DNA of 64,000 nucleotides from positions 32,182,254 to 32,246,253 of the forward strand of contig CM053269.1 in NCBI GenBank assembly GCA_028583415.1, written 5' to 3'. The position numbers and the translations under genes were made by a program. The stretch comes from Protea cynaroides (Eukaryota; Streptophyta; Magnoliopsida; Proteales; Proteaceae). The notes under the pieces were generated by a model that saw only the letters and a program-made list of their open reading frames with translations, did no database searches and was not told the origin of the DNA. Every line of letters begins with the position of its first letter. Positions within the stretch are counted from its first letter, which is position 1. Below are positions 10,447 through 22,100 of this stretch, piece by piece.

Positions 10447-12500
10447 TGTTATTCCCAGGTTGACACTGAGAGAGGGGGGTGAATCAATGATCACTACAAA
10501 TTTTCCCACAATTATGTAGACTGTTCAAACCAATCACATTATGCTGCCAAGAGCAAACTGTTAACAACTTGCTTCCTTGAACTGACTGGGGTGATCATTC
10601 ACACATTTGTCCTATTAACACATTTCATGTAACACACCATGCCACACACCTATAGGTATCCATACCAGAGGCTTGGCTAACCAAGTGTGTACACCCAAAC
10701 CTGCAACCCAAGCACTTCGAATGCACACCACACACAACCACATCCACAACCACATAACACACTATGTAGCGTGGTTTACCTATCACACACTATGATGGTT
10801 ACTCCATGAGGTAATATCCTAAACAGGTTTTGTATTATACCCAATACACTACTTAAGATGATTTTGCTGCTACTACAGCTCAAGTGCTACAACACAAATA
10901 CAATCCAAGCTAAAACTTGGAATCCAGGCAACAACCCCAATCCTGTCAAGCCCCTACTTGATAGGTTACAAAGAATAATACATGGATTGATTACAAAACC
11001 TTCCCAAACATCACAAATATAACAACATAGGGTTTGTAAGCGTGATTACCTATCCAGCGTGATCATGGCATGTGCAAAGCTCATTAGGTAAGCTTCCCGA
11101 GCTCTCCAATGGTGGTGGGTGTCCTTCTTCACCAAGAATGAGAGTTCGTCATTCTCTAAATGTGTTTCCCACAACTTCAAACATACAAGACACTCACAAC
11201 ATACTCTTACTGCCTCTGTTAAGCTTCAGATAGCCATTAATGGCAAACAGAGGTAAATGGAGATGATCTTTTTTACTCTAAAGTGTCTCAAACCTCTCTT
11301 TCTACTAAACCCATACTTTTCTCTCATAGAAACTAAATTTTCTTGTTGTAGGCAGATTGATCTTGAAGAGACGAGTTCAGGGAGACTTGAATCAACTTAA
11401 TCCTAGCTCGAACGGCCAAGATATGGCCATTAAAAGATTGGACACCTAGATTAGATCAAATGGCATCTTGGGGTCTGATTTAGTGCGCTGCGCTACACTA
11501 GAATGCCGCTACTACTGACTGATCAGATGCTTCTATCACCTGCTAATTGGTCAGAAAGGCATCTGATTCATTTGGCTATTGAATCTATCCGTAAAAGGCG
11601 GGAAATACACGAAGCCGTTAGATCTACATCTATCACATCAGCGAAGATCGGGATTGACGATATCTGATGGATTATAATCTCATGCACTGGCATATCATAT
11701 GCGGGCCACACCGAATCAAGAAACGTGCACCAAGCGAAGCGAACCACGGTATTAAGATGCTTCCGGCCAATGATCGCACACGCGATAGTATCTTGATTGA
11801 AAAGCAATGTATAGCTCGCATTAATATAGGCCTTCCGATGCGAATCTAGGCTACGTGGCTCTTCCCTAGCCATCCATTTCGAAATCCTGCTCTTTTAACT
11901 TAACCAAACTGCCCCTGTCAATGTGTGGTAATGCCCTGTAAGTCCCTTAACTCATAGTAGGTTTTCAAAAAAAGTATACTTTGTGGCATTCCGTCGAATA
12001 GATGGTGCGCACAAAGGCTCAGGCCTTTGGAGTGCGCGTGATAGGCATTGGCTTATGGGTGCTGGGCATGCTGCCTATTGCGGTGCTCCTTGCACGCGCA
12101 CTGCATGGCCCTGCTGGCTTGCGGGTGCCATCAACTATTGCTGCAAGCCCTGCTGTTGCTGGGCCTTGGGGCATGGCAGAGTAGCATTGGTTGCCTGGCT
12201 ATGCTTGAATGGCCATGGCCCTTGGCTGCTACTGTGCACCTGCATGGCCGTGGCCAAGTTGGTTGCCATGGTGGCATGCCACCTCATGTGGGACCCACTT
12301 GGCCCAAACTCTTTCTCTTTCTTTTTTTTCTCTGAACTACAAGCACACATGGAGTCTATCTACTCTCTCTGTTGACTGTCTATACTGCTGCTAACAATAT
12401 CTCTTTTTCATATCACTCTGTCAAGGTTGCAACAATGAAAACACACTCTATACCGCTCATAAATACTCAATACCTGCTCAACTTGGCCAAGGTTCCAATA
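10447..12500 (-). mobile_element. 3' LTR of copia A
   Basis: In minus orientation it starts TATTGGAACC (the expected TG is mutated to TA) and ends GGAATAACA. It aligns by eye over its whole length with 33,496-35,520. It contains small ORFs (for example 11,568-11,873 and around 12,000-12,390) that match the same non-coding LTR stretch in other copies and are not genes. Confidence 0.88.
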
Positions 12501-12514
12501 ATCTCCCCCTTTGG
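12501..12514 (-). promoter_or_regulatory. Polypurine tract of copia A
   Basis: On the minus strand CCAAAGGGGGAGAT ends exactly at the start of the 3' LTR, the usual site of plus-strand DNA priming. Copia B has a related tract at 40,868-40,881. Confidence 0.75.
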
Positions 12515-12537
12515 AATTGTTGGCAACCTACATGATA

Positions 12538-14831
12538 TGTAAGATCCGTATCAAACTAACCCGGTCTTACCACCTTGAACCAGGTCTACCCATCATGGAT
12601 GAGCCAAATGGACCAAGTGCGTGAAGGAGATCACGATCCCAAGTATTAAACTGACCCAAAAACACTTAAATTAAGGGGAGGGTCGCATACCCAACAAGGG
12701 AGGGTGGGACCCCCCCAAGACAGAAGTCAGACCCCCAGTTTTATATGGGGGGTCGAACACTTTAGGAATCAGGGGTCGATGGGATCTCCGACCCCCCTAT
12801 CGACCCCCGGTACTCGGTAAATCTGAAAACTAGGAGAGTTTCCTAATTTTGATGGGATTCCTTTCAAATCTCAATGGGACTTATTTTAGGAGTTTCTACT
12901 CTATAAATGGGACGTCCCTAAGCCTCTTTTACTCCTTTTACAACCCTAATTGAATTGAGAGAAAGAGAAGAGAAGGAAGAGAAGGAAAAGAGAAGGAAAG
13001 AAGAGAAGAAAGCAAAAGGAGAAGAGTTGCAGAGAAGGAGTATTCTTCTCAGGTATGCATACTAATTCCATGAATTGCTAAAGACCTTAAGATAGATAGT
13101 GCAGAGAGTATGATCTCGGAGAAACCCAAACCATCAACCTATGGCTAGGTTTTCATGGAAAACCATGGGGGAAAATCATGAAAGCCATATAGGTGGTAGA
13201 ATCATAGTTCTAGACCATAGAACATGTGTAGAATGGATTATAGGAGCAAGCAATAGGACCCCAAACACGAAGAATGGATTTAAGGAAGAAAATCGACCAT
13301 AACCCACAAGGGGTCGCATGGGGGGTCGATGGCCAATCGACCCTACCAGACCCTGAGCATCAACCCCCAGTGTTCGGGAAGTCCAGAATAGGGGTGGTCG
13401 CACCCAGGGTCGATCATTACTCCGACCCTACCTCCGAACCCCAGTTAACAGAATGGTTTTTAAATTCAAAATTAATTCTAATTAAATTCTATCGACTTGG
13501 TTAGGTTTTCTAGCAATATAATAACAATATAAAGGTGATCTTAAAGCTTGTAAGAGGATCTATTAGCAAGGTAAGGTTAGGAAACATGACTCTAAACTAA
13601 TTGATTAATAACAAACTGTTTTTATTTTCTTGAGTCCAATGCTATGTCTGATTTTATGCGAATATGTTTGTAATGTGCATACAACATGTCATCCAATATT
13701 TCTATTATTTGTTCATGCATATTTACTTTATTGTTTATAACATGATGATGATGATAGAAATAGGCATGTGAATGTTTGTGTGTGGTTGGTGTACTTGATG
13801 CGAGCGAGTATCAGGGGAGGTGTGATGGGAACGTCAATAAACGTTAATCTTTGGTGGATCTCAGCACTTTAGCTCTATCTCTAACTCAAGTCTTGTGCAT
13901 TAGCATTGTCGTATCGCCATTACTTTAGCAGAACTATTACGTCGTAGAGTATCAGGGGAGGTGGTCTCGGTCCTTGTAGTCTCTGACTCTACCGGGGGCC
14001 TTAGCTCTATCTCTATGGACGTTCTGAGGGATGCTGGGGTGAGGCCTTGGATACACTGTTTGGCATTAGGATTGGTTAGTTGCGAGCCCAGTTTGCAAGC
14101 CCTCGCCAGCAGGGGCTTACGTGTTGGTATGGCACTGTACAACAATAAACGTTAACCTTTGTTGTACAATGTTATGGTAGGGTGGATGGGGACGACAATA
14201 AACGTTAACCTTTGGGTGGACTTCCACACCCTGTGTATAGAGGCGGGGTCAATAAACGTTAACCTTTGACCACCCAACCTTTCTATTGCGCATTGCAAAC
14301 TTTAAACCAGACCAATGATATGAATTAACTGCATGCATATGTATTGTTGCATTGTTTTGTTTGCTCACTGAGCCATGATGTGTGCTCACCCCCTCGACGT
14401 CGAATATTTTTAGTTGATGATGCAGGTACTACTGTCGAAGATTATGTCAACGCTCAGTGTATGGTCACGTGGTGGCGATGGAAGTTGAAGATGAAGTGGA
14501 TACACATGACTCCTCTTGCGAGTGCAACTCATGTGTATTCGATTAGATTTTTTTTAGTTTTCTTTATTTAGATTTATTAAAGGAATGTATTTGATACTTA
14601 TTTATGTCTTAGTTGATACAGAATAATTTGCTATTTTAATATTAATATCACAGTAGATTCTCAGTTCATTTTACTATAAGACTTCCGCTATTGTGTATTT
14701 ACTCTGATTATGAATGTGGATATATGAGGTTTAGATCAGCCGGATACCACCTGTACGAGATCCTGGTTGAACCGTTGGTTTGCTAGCGGTTCATCACACC
14801 ATTCTAAAGTGTACGGAATTGGGGTGTGACA
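12538..14831 (+). mobile_element. Solo LTR H, family of element E, plus orientation
   Basis: Starts TGTAAGATCCGTATC and ends GGGGTGTGACA, 2294 bp, with a perfect TSD TGATA (12,533-12,537 and 14,832-14,836). It sits in the non-coding 3' part of copia A. It has a TATAAATG box (12,902-12,909), GGGTCGA-type motif clusters (12,680-12,800; 13,310-13,430) and four AACGTT inverted-repeat modules (about 13,830-13,861, 14,136-14,168, 14,191-14,225, 14,246-14,272). No internal region, primer site or coding sequence remains. Confidence 0.92.
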
Positions 14832-14988
14832 TGATATCTCCACATGATATCAAGCACTCTCTCCCCCTTTGTCAACAAGTACAAAGGGAAAAACGACGCT
14901 CCCCTACATCTGTGTCCATCGCATCTTTCCAATCCTATAGATGAAAAGTGATGTTATGCAGTCTTCAACTCCCCTACATCTGTGCCAT
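14832..14988 (-). other. 3' untranslated region of copia A
   Basis: Non-coding stretch between solo LTR H and the RNase H stop. It includes a second polypurine-like run, seen on the plus strand as TCTCTCCCCCTTT at 14,867-14,879. Copia B has the same arrangement at 40,880-41,077. Confidence 0.6.
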
Positions 14989-16645
14989 CTATAGTATGCC
15001 AAGAGTCACCACTCCTAGCTGGTCTTTGAGTCTCTCAAAGGAATCCTTTGGAGGGGCCTTCATAAAGATGTCTGCAACTTGGTCTGCTATGAGAATGAAC
15101 TCCAGTCTCACTTCCCCTTCAAGCACCTTCTCCTTCAAAAAATGATATCTGATGTCAATGTGCTTGGTTCTTGAGTGTTGCACTGGATTCTTGGAGATGT
15201 TTATTGCACTCATGTTGTCACATTTAATGACCAATGGCTCCTCACAAGTAATACTGAAATCTGACATTTGTCTTTTCATCTAGATTACCTGAGTGCATGT
15301 AGCTACAGCTGCTATGTACTTTGCCTCTGCTGTAGATAAGGAGATAGACTCATGTTTCTTACTGTGCCATGCTACTAGGCTCTTCTCCAATAAGAATGCA
15401 CCACTACTAGTGCTCTTTCTGTCATCAATGTTACCAGCTCAGTCTGCATCTGAAAATACTGTCAATGCAAACCTTCCAGTCTTGGGATACCACAGTCCAT
15501 AATTTGTTGTGCCTTTTAAATACCTCAGTATCTTTTTCACTACCATTAAGTGAGTCTCCTTTGGACAAGCCTGGAATCTAGCCACCAAGCACACTGCTTG
15601 CAGAATATTAGTTCTTGAAGATGTCAAATATAATAAACTCCCAATCATTGATTGTAGAGTATTTGATCAATAGTTGGAGAGCCATTACTTGAACTCAGCT
15701 AATAGTTCGCCAACATAGGAGTCTCTACTGGTTTGCTGTCTTCCATCATAAATTTCTTCAATATTTTTTTAGTGTACTTCGCTTGAGAAATGAAAATCCC
15801 ATTTTGCTTCTGATGAACCTGCAAACCCAGAAAATAAGATAACTCTCTTAGCATAGACATTTCAAACTCTGTCCTCATCTTCTTAGTAAACTACTTGCAT
15901 AGCTTCTCACAATGTCCTCTAAATATGATATCATTCATATAAACAACAACCACCAACTGACTACTGTCTTTTGTCATAACATACAAGTTACTGTCTACTA
16001 CTCCCCTTCGTAGACCCAACTAATGCAGATAAGTGTCTAATCTTGCATACCAAGCCCTTGGAGCTTGCTTCAAGCCATATAGTGCCTTTTTCAATCTGCA
16101 CATCATATCTCCATCATCATTAAGTTGGAACCCTTAAGTTGCTCAATATACACCACTTCTTCAATGTTATCATTTAAGAATGTAGATTTAACATCCATTT
16201 TGGTACACCTTGAACCCTCTGTGCATTGCTAATGCCAAAAATATCCTGATGGACTCAAGTCTTGCCACAGGAGCAAAACTTTCATCAAAATCACTCCCTT
16301 CCACTTGGGCATAGCCTTTACATACTAGTCTGGCCTTGTTTCTGACAACTTGTCCATCTTCTTTCAACTTGTTCATGAAGACCTATTTTGTGCCAATGAC
16401 ATTCTTGTCTGTTGGTCTTGGAATTAACTCCCATGTATTGTTCTTATCAATTTGGTCAAGCTCTTCATTCATGGCTTTCATCCAATTCTCATCCTTGCTT
16501 GCTTCATATACAGACTTGGATTCCACTTCTGACAATAAGGAGAAAGTAGTTGTCTTCATTTTCCTAATTTGCATCCCTGCATTGGGATCTCCAATCACTT
16601 GATGATTTGTATGAATCCTTAGCCACTTATTGTCTATTAGTTTGC
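14989..16645 (-). pseudogene. Reverse transcriptase and RNase H of copia A
   Basis: On the minus strand the RT entry reads ENWMKAMNEELDQIDKNNTW (from about 16,500) and [15 protein letters not shown] with [14 protein letters not shown] (about 16,200-16,330). The catalytic box near 15,935 reads YMNDIIF where copia elements have YVDD. Both changes (V to M, D to N) are G-to-A. RNase H follows with VFSDAD at about 15,440, SLSTAEAKYIA, and the end HSRTKHIDIRYHFLKEKV with a stop at 14,989. Frameshifts occur around 15,660, 16,130 and 16,380. These enzymes copy element RNA into DNA; this copy is inactive. Its 5' neighbour, integrase, is separated by insertion C. Confidence 0.9.
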
Positions 16646-17525
16646 CATCCTGTAAGGACAAAATACGTCTCTTCCATCCATCTCCGATGGACAAAAAAAA
16701 TGATTTGGAGTCGCCACCTAGATTAAGGTCTAGGACCTATAAAAATGTAGTTTCATCATAAGAAAAGACTTCTATTGACTCATTGGACCCAATATATTGG
16801 CTTTGGTCTATCAGAGAATGGGTAAGCCTTCAAGGTACAGTTTGGGAAGGTGTTAGGCACCTAAAGCTGTCTGATCCAAAAATCAGCCTCCTATATGATT
16901 CTACTTTCCTTAAATTCTATGGTTCTAACTTTTCATGGTCAATGGATGATAACTAGGGCTCATGGGGGATCCTATGTCAAGTTGCTAAGTTCTTCTAACC
17001 TAGGTTTAGCCAAACATGTTCTCAAAAATAAATAAACAAGAAAAATAATGTACAGTGAACCGAACCGAAGTTGGTTCGATGATGGACTGAATTTAAGACA
17101 TCCAAGACATCTCAAATTTCCTACGTATTCCAATCCTAAAAATCAAGTCCATAACATAGTTCAAACAGAACGTGATTAAGGTTTATGGATGTAGTTTATG
17201 ATTAAACTTTCTTAGATTCAATTGTTCAAGTTGAAGTTTATGCTTGATGATGATTGAGATTGAATCTAGAGATAGCCTATGTGAATTAAAGTAAATATGG
17301 ATATGGATATGGATATGGAGGACCTAAGGATTCTAAAATGTGGTACTGTACTTGGAAAGGTCTTCCAAGTTGCCTATATATTTTAGAGGTCCTGAAAATA
17401 AGGTACAACGTAGTTTGTTGTGATGGGTTATGGATATGGATTGATATGAATATCCTAAAGAAGACTAAAGAAGGCTAAAGTGTGTACAACCCAAGTGGAT
17501 CAAGGTACGATTTTGGGACTTAAGG

Positions 17526-18010
17526 GTGTACAATCTGAGCAAACCACAGGTACTGGTTTGGAATCTAAAGGTGTACAGTCTGAGTGAACCACACGTACAG
17601 ATTCAAGAGAACCTAAAGGATGTACAGTTCGAGTGAACCATAGGTACAGATTTAAGTGAACCTAAGGGGTGTACAGTTTGAGTGAACCACAGGTACAGAT
17701 TCGAGTGAACCTAAAACATGTACAGTTCGAGTGAACCACAGGTACAGATTCGAGTGAACCTAAAGGATGTACAGTTCTAGTGAACCATAGGTACAGATTC
17801 AACTGAACCTAAAGATGTACAGTTCTAGTGAACCACAAGTACAAATTCGAGTGAACATAAATGATGTACAGTTCTAGTAAACCATAGGTATAGATTCAAG
17901 CGAACCTAAAGGATCTACAGTTTTAGAAAACCACAGGTACAGATTCAAGTGAACCTAAAGGATGTACAGTTCTAGTGAACCACAGGTACAGATTCAATGC
18001 GTACAGTCTG
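17526..18010 (+). repeat. Tandem array of ~49-bp units inside C
   Basis: About ten head-to-tail units with the core GTACAG TTCGAGTGAACCA CAGGTACAGATTC. Unit starts fall near 17,526, 17,571, 17,620, 17,669, 17,718, 17,767, 17,815, 17,864, 17,913 and 17,962. Each unit contains two short GTACAG half-repeats. Confidence 0.92.
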
Positions 18011-18017
18011 AGAGAAC

Positions 18018-20110
18018 CACAAGTATGACCTAGAATAGAGGTTATGGAATCGTATTTGGGAATCACTCCAAACTGCCTACGTATCTTAGGATGCTACCCT
18101 AAGAACCAGGATCTGCATAGTTCAGAATGCGGATTCAATTTATTCATGTTCTTCTTTCAAGATCAGGGTGTGGAACCTAAATGCTCTATGGTTCGATATC
18201 TAGTTCTCTGTATCCTAAAGGAAGATGAGCTGAGGGTAGGGATCGTCCTAAAGATACCCTTGACCTAAAACCCTAATTTGGCATTTGTTGGGCTAGGCTT
18301 CATATCTCTTGATTAAAATTTATCATTTTTATTCTTACCCTTCCCGTAAATGTGGGTGCCTACATGTACGTCCCCGCACCTAATATGTCTTCTAGGTGTA
18401 TAGATATGACAGTTCGACTAGGGTATTACAGAAATTAAGTTATTGCCAACAATAAATATCATTCAAATATGACAAGAAATAACAACATATATCATCTCAA
18501 GTATAGCAATAAAGCATGTGAATCAATATAGCAACAAGCATATGAGAGCATTGATCATCAATAATGTGACTAAGATCATATTTGATCGATGATTCAAATT
18601 TGATGTAATCGATCATCATCAATGTGATCAAGATCATATTTAATCGATGATTTAGATTCAATTAAAACATCAACGAGGTCAATTAAATGGTTCAGATTCA
18701 ATTACATCACTCACAATAAAGATAATCTATCCATACAAATCAATCATCAAGACAATCCAATGGTCCAGATTCAAATAAGATGCTCATGATCAAGATATAA
18801 TGGTTCAGATTCGAATAAGATGCTCATGATCAATATCTAATGGTCTCAAATTCTTCTAAGGCACAATATAATGGAAATCTAATGGTTTAAATCATGCCTA
18901 CAAGGTCAAACTATGAAAACTGGTCAGACTGATTTTCAGATTTGAACCAGTCATGGAAAAATAATCATAAGATATTCTTCAATCATGAAAAAATTATATA
19001 TTAACTTGGTTGTCTTCCAGACTCATGTGGCTACCCTTTCCTTTAAGGAAGTGATGTCTAAAAAAAATCTCTACAGGACACTTATGCATGGATTTTCATG
19101 ATTTTTACTGCAATCAATAGATTCTATGGACCTTTGCCAAAACATGCATATAGGACTTCATACATATTCAAATTAAGCTCAAAATATATCTTTTGAAAGA
19201 GGACTCAGAGACCTAGATTTTGTCTCAAGAAGAGAAATCCTAACAGGGAACCAAAATAGGTTGAAAATACACCACAAGTGCAGGCATGTGCACTGGTCAG
19301 TTTCAGATTCTGACCAGCTGCACCATAAATTCTATATAAAATCAATCCCTAATTGAAAATAGAATTCAGGCATATGGTAATGTAGTTAACTGATAGATCT
19401 AACACTTTATTAAAAAAAATTATTATGCAAAAAGAAATATCCTCAAGGCTCAAACATCACATCTCAGTCATGCAATTCACTGTGTTCTAACAGACCCTAA
19501 AACAGACCATGGTGCACTTCAAAAATCATATGAAATCCATAAAAAATAAAAAAAATCCAAATCTAGTGCAAAATTTTCATGACTTCATATCTATCACTTT
19601 CTCTGAAGGAAGGATTATCAAATTATGACTATAAATTCTATTTTAGAGCTCTTCCAATGAGGGTTTGCACTGTACCCGAGAAGGATAGTAGCAACATTGG
19701 GGCTCTTTTATCTCAACTTTCTCAACTCTAAACGAGTCAAAATTTGTAGGGGAACTATTTAACATATGTATGAGTATCTCATAAAATTTTGGATTCGAAA
19801 TTCATCAAAAATCTATATGAGATGCTTGTCCCAAAATTGGATTCCAGATCTGAAATTCACCTTGTGAAAAACATTAAAATACTAAAAAATCATCATATGA
19901 CATTCAATTTTTCTCCATTGAATACTTTAAACATATTATAATGCATAAAAAAAAATATCAAACATAGGCATTACAGTATCAACATGCACGCAATATAACA
20001 TCTCTGATCATGATTTATCAAAAATAAGCATATTCAAGCAATTTTCAACATGTTAACATCATGGAATCATATTAAAACCAAAATTTTGGTTACAGCAATG
20101 GGTGAGGGGC
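18018..20110. other. AT-rich non-coding middle of C
   Basis: No coding region can be supported. It includes the segment GGGTGCCTACA at 18,353-18,363, which resembles the terminus of C and could be an internal LTR-like boundary. A short tandem pair of 40-bp units (18,757-18,839, core TCAGATTCGAATAAGATGC) sits in a stretch rich in TCGATGATT/GATCATCATC words. Confidence 0.6.
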
Positions 20111-20164
20111 CATGAATTGTAAGTATATATTAGAAAATAACAATGGAGAATGTACCTCTTTGCA

Positions 20165-20583
20165 GAGAGTTTCCTTTTTCAAACTCTTAGACTCTCTCTC
20201 TTCTCTATTTTTTTTTCTTTTTTTATGCTCCACTCACATTCTCCCCTCTTTCCTTTTTTTTTTCCTTTCCTTTTTCCCTTCTTTTCCTTTTCTCTTGTCT
20301 TCTCTTTTTCTCTTTCTTTTTTCTTTCCCTTTTTTTTTTCTTTCCTTTTGTCTTTTTTCTCTTTCCTTTTTTTTCTTCTTTTATTCGGATCTCACTCTCC
20401 CATCCTCTCTCTTTCCTTTTTTTTTCTTTCCTTTTGTTCTTTTTTTTCTTTTTTTTCTTCTTTTATTTGGATCTCACTCTCCCATCCTCTCTCTTTCCTT
20501 TTTTTTATTTTTCTTTTTTTTCCTTTTCTCTTGTCTTTTTTCTTTCGGATCTCACTCTTCCGTCCTCTCTCTTCTTTCCTAAC
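20165..20583 (+). repeat. Long pyrimidine (C/T) tract in C
   Basis: About 420 bases that are almost all C and T on the plus strand, with two or three repeats of TCTCACTCTCCCATCCTCTC (about 20,390, 20,470, 20,550). The long phenylalanine/serine/leucine ORFs across it are a composition artefact. Confidence 0.9.
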
Positions 20584-20704
20584 TTATTCTAGTGCCGACA
20601 CCTAAGCATCCCATGCATTCCAAGAAAAATTGATTTATGGCCCGCCCTCTACAACCTTGTCTCTCTCTTTTTACTTCCTTCAAATTTAAAATATACACCT
20701 AAAA

Positions 20705-20762
20705 TATATCTATATATATATATATATAATATATATATATACGTATATATATATAATATTTA

Positions 20763-20798
<36 letters not shown>

Positions 20799-20815
20799 CA
20801 TATAACATATAATAT
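20705..20815. repeat. TA dinucleotide microsatellite in C
   Basis: Runs of (AT)n interrupted by ACGTATAT and TTTAGA, followed by AACATATAACATATAATATG. Simple sequence with no other feature. Confidence 0.95.
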
Positions 20816-20974
20816 GCATGTACATGAGCTTACGGGCTGAACTGGTATGGCCTGGTTAGTTCAAGCTGGGTCAGGTTGGACTGGTCAAGTTTGAACTGAT
20901 TTGGTCCAGTGTGGGTTAAGCTGGGTGTGCCAAGATTGATTTTTCTCTCTCTATCATTTCATAGGCCATTTTCG

Positions 20975-21660
20975 CCACCATTCCGCATGAAATTTTTCGA
21001 TAGTCTTTATCTTAAATTTTCTACGTTCACTTTGTAGAACACTAAAAATGAGAAATACTGGAGCTTGAATCACCTCATTTGGACGTAAAATGGCCAACTT
21101 ATGAAGTTCTGAAGTTTAAATAGGCCAATTCATGATAATTCGGCTAGCAACTCTGCATGGGATGCCTCAGAGATCTCTGTCTCAAATCCTTCACATCCAC
21201 TCTGTAGAGCATTAAAAAAGAGAAATACTAGAGTTTGAATCACCTCATTTAGACGTAAAATGGTCAACTTATGAATTTTTGAAGTTTAAACAGACCAATT
21301 TACGATAATTCAGCTAACGACTTTGCATGGGATGCCTCAGAGATCTCTGTCTCAAATTCTCCATGTCCACATTGTAGAGCATCAAAAATGAAACATATTG
21401 AGACTTGAATCACCTCATTTGAACGTCGGATAATAAAATTATGAGGAATTAAAGTTTAAGCGGGCATATCAGCTTGTAGTTTTGCACCGGATCCCTCGGA
21501 GACCTCTGGTCATGATTTTCCACGTCCACTTTCTAGAGCACCAAAAATGAGGAATAATGGCACTGGAATTACTTTATTTAGACATCAGATGAGCGAGATA
21601 TGAGAAGATGAAGTTTAAATCATTAAACTTACGATAATTTGCATGCAAGCCCCATGATAT
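20975..21660 (+). repeat. Tandem array of ~170-bp units in C
   Basis: Four diverged units. The landmark CACCTCATTT (or ACTTTATTT) recurs at 21,071, 21,241, 21,411 and 21,571, a spacing of 170, 170 and 160. Each unit also carries GGGATGCCTCAGAGATCTCT and a TGTAGAGCA-type segment. It lies in the last 1.2 kb of C. Confidence 0.88.
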
Positions 21661-22100
21661 TATTAATCTTCAGAAAATACCCTTATTCTTATTCCCAGAA
21701 TAAAATCACCATATCTTCTCCATTTGACATCGAAATTGAACGATTCTGATCTCATTTCGAAGGTATTTTCAAGACCTACGCATCCATGTAAGTCGCAATC
21801 CATTTCCTTACTGTGGGGCCCATTGAAAACCTTGTCCAAGTCGCAGCCAAAATTCAAACTTTGTATTAAGATCCACCAACCTGCCATATGTGTTCACTTA
21901 GGCTCTTGGACACTGGGGATCATCTCAGTTATTCCCAAAACACTATAGAGAGCATATCGGGACTGATCGACTATCATTTTTGAGAGAGTTTCACTCGCCT
22001 CCCCTGGTTTTTTCAAGCTTTCTCTTATCTCTCCCACTTTGCTGTCTACTCTCCAGTAAGACTTTGTTCAGTTAAGGATGGCAAAAATAGGGTGCTTACA

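Larger units (their letters stand above)
16651..22100 (+). mobile_element. Insertion C: giant Tat/Ogre-like LTR-type element (probable solo LTR)
   Basis: A 5450-bp segment with LTR-like termini TGTAAGGACA and GGGTGCTTACA and a perfect TSD CATCC (16,646-16,650 and 22,101-22,105), splitting copia A between integrase and RT. No second LTR and no gag or pol is visible, so a solo LTR of unusual size is the simplest reading. Near the start it carries GGAGTCGCCACCTAG (about 16,710) and GGGAAGGTGTTAGGCACC (about 16,839), motifs I associate with Tat/Ogre-type plant LTRs. Inside are 49-bp and 170-bp tandem arrays, a pyrimidine tract and a TA microsatellite. An alternative is a non-autonomous element with unrecognised internal sequence. 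Confidence 0.75.

Noticed and set aside
11983..12394. Overlapping plus-strand ORFs rich in Trp, Cys, Ala
   Set aside because: The same stretch recurs in the other copia LTRs (35,096-35,393, 40,452-40,745, 57,000-57,251) with different frames open; it is LTR sequence.
18541..18720. Regularly spaced GATCATCATC/TCGATGATT words, considered as a CRISPR-like or iteron array
   Set aside because: Spacing and sequence are irregular, the DNA is plant nuclear, and the stretch is plain AT-rich repeat inside C.
20112..20605. Long plus-strand open frames of 150 residues rich in Phe, Leu and Ser
   Set aside because: They lie wholly in a C/T tract; open frames are expected there by composition, and no start context or domain is seen.
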